This document shows positions 5,992 through 6,789 of a stretch of DNA of 6,789 bases, one piece after another. Source of the DNA: an uncultured Caulobacterales bacterium (lineage in GTDB: Bacteria > Pseudomonadota > Alphaproteobacteria > Caulobacterales > Maricaulaceae); NCBI GenBank assembly GCA_938007945.1, contig CALLME010000243.1, positions 1-6,789 on the forward strand, in the 5' to 3' direction. The stretch's first letter is position 1. Each line of letters starts with the position of its first letter. The translations under genes and the position numbers were made by a program. The notes below the pieces were generated by a model that was given only the letters and a program-made list of their open reading frames with translations, ran no database searches and had not been told where the DNA came from.

Positions 5992-6789
5992 TTAAAAGCC
6001 TTCATAACGCGCTTGCAATTTGCCTGACACAGCGTCTCCGCCTTTGGAAATTGAGGCCCCAAACGCCCAGTTTTCATTGCCACGAATTGCAAGCGTTGCC
6101 CCAACACCAACTTCATCACCATAAAAACCGAGCCCCCCTGCCGCTGACCATTTCGCACCAGGCGAGAGATACATATCTGGCAAGGCCGCAACCGCAGCCA
6201 GTCCGCTTTCGAGCTTATCAATCGCCTTGGTGTTCTCACCAATCAGTTGGAAGTTACGATTAATGCGCCCCGTATTGTCTGAGATGGCTTGCGCATTACC
6301 CAGAATGGCAGCGGCGTTTTCAAGTCCGACTGAGCTATTCATCGCAATCGCTACGTCTTGCGCGTCAACCCGCGCAGACGTTGCCGCAATCGCGCCCGTA
6401 TTCGTCTCAACCCGACCAGAAACTTCGCTGACATCAGTACTAAGTGTGTCGATATCGTCCTCATTCGTCTCTACGCGCGCGGTCAAGTCTACGACATCCG
6501 AGGCTGTCGTTGCGATAGCGACCGTATTCGTTTCAATCGCGCCTGAATTCGCTGTGATGGCCGTGGCGTTCGTACCTATCGCGCCCGAATTTGCTGTTAT
6601 AGCCGTGGCGTTCGTACCTATCGCGCCCGAATTTGCTGTAATAGCCGTGGCGTTCGTACCTATCGCGCCCGAATTCGCTGTGATAGCCGTGCTATTCACC
6701 CCAATCGCATTTGTATTCGTCGTGATAGCTGCCGTATTGCTCGCAATCGCGCCTGTATTCGTCGTGATAGCCGCGCTATTCGTCGTAAT
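5992..6789 (-). CDS. Trimeric autotransporter adhesin, C-terminal stalk and YadA-like anchor (5' end outside window)
   Basis: The last 265 codons of a gene that runs off the right edge; the frame is open to the final base and the in-frame GTG at 6699 is an internal codon. Counting from the window edge, residues 1-203 are 29 consecutive heptads with no stutter. The first 13 all have Ile at a and Asn at d (ITTNSAA, ITANSGA, IGTNATA types); later ones mix Val/Ile at a with Asn, Leu, Thr or Val at d. The final 62 residues match a YadA-type anchor: four short amphipathic strands rich in Gly/Ala and aromatics (starting near MYLSPGAKW) and a C-terminal Phe, the usual BAM-recognition end. Such proteins trimerise in the outer membrane, each chain giving four strands of a 12-stranded barrel, and display a coiled-coil stalk and N-terminal head for adhesion. 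Head, signal peptide and total length are not visible. A bidirectional terminator follows the stop. Confidence 0.9.
   Translation of the reverse strand: MTTNSAAITTNTGAIASNTAAITTNTNAIGVNSTAITANSGAIGTNATAITANSGAIGTNATAITANSGAIGTNATAITANSGAIETNTVAIATTASDVVDLTARVETNEDDIDTLSTDVSEVSGRVETNTGAIAATSARVDAQDVAIAMNSSVGLENAAAILGNAQAISDNTGRINRNFQLIGENTKAIDKLESGLAAVAALPDMYLSPGAKWSAAGGLGFYGDEVGVGATLAIRGNENWAFGASISKGGDAVSGKLQARYEGF
6545..6690. repeat. 42-bp tandem repeats in the adhesin stalk (3 full copies plus a partial)
   Basis: Units at 6545-6586, 6587-6628 and 6629-6670 have identical length and phase; a fourth, partial copy matches for about 20 bases from 6671 before diverging. Copies 2 and 3 differ at one base and copies 1 and 2 at three. 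Each unit encodes two heptads (ITANSGA plus IGTNATA). All differences between the full copies fall in third codon positions and are silent. The flanking stalk to 6789 keeps a looser 21-bp periodicity. Confidence 0.9.

Noticed and set aside
6545..6690. CRISPR-like array
   Set aside because: The repeats are directly adjacent without unique spacers, lie in frame in a coding region and encode coiled-coil heptads.
6697..6699. GTG as the start of the adhesin
   Set aside because: The frame and the heptad register continue upstream to the window edge, so this is an internal Val codon in a partial gene.

Overview
The window looks like chromosome from an alphaproteobacterium of moderate GC, possibly a marine relative of the Caulobacterales/Hyphomonadales; the placement is inference. 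It rests on the style of the UvrB tail, on a coaD gene followed by two cyclophilin genes (an order I recall from alphaproteobacteria), and on a large hybrid kinase with periplasmic helical repeats. There is no tRNA, rRNA, CRISPR array, transposon or phage gene.

Layout from left to right: (1) the last 89 codons of uvrB on the + strand, cut by the window edge. (2) A convergent 1022-residue hybrid sensor histidine kinase on the - strand: signal peptide, periplasmic TPR-like region, one membrane helix, coiled coil, HisKA, HATPase and two receiver domains. (3) A 148-bp regulatory gap holding a strong terminator for the upstream operon, a perfect 9-bp inverted repeat and a small hairpin just before the kinase start. 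(4) A compact - strand operon read coaD, then a lipoprotein cyclophilin, then a small cytoplasmic cyclophilin; the first two overlap by ATGA. (5) A 108-bp divergent promoter region with an imperfect palindrome that contains a TTGACA box. (6) A 111-residue three-helix membrane protein of unknown function on the + strand. (7) A bidirectional terminator, then the C-terminal 265 codons of a trimeric autotransporter adhesin on the - strand, running off the right edge.

The genes do not form one pathway. uvrB (DNA repair) and coaD (coenzyme A synthesis) are housekeeping genes. Several of the others act in or across the cell envelope: the kinase sensor region and the lipoprotein cyclophilin face the periplasm, the small protein is in a membrane, and the adhesin is on the surface. 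A functional link between them is only a guess from proximity. I found no new defence or mobile system. The most distinctive signals are the adhesin stalk (29 uninterrupted heptads, the first 13 all with Ile at a and Asn at d, partly encoded by near-identical 42-bp repeats that differ only silently), the kinase whose two receivers both lack the second residue of the acidic pair, and the inverted repeat upstream of that kinase.
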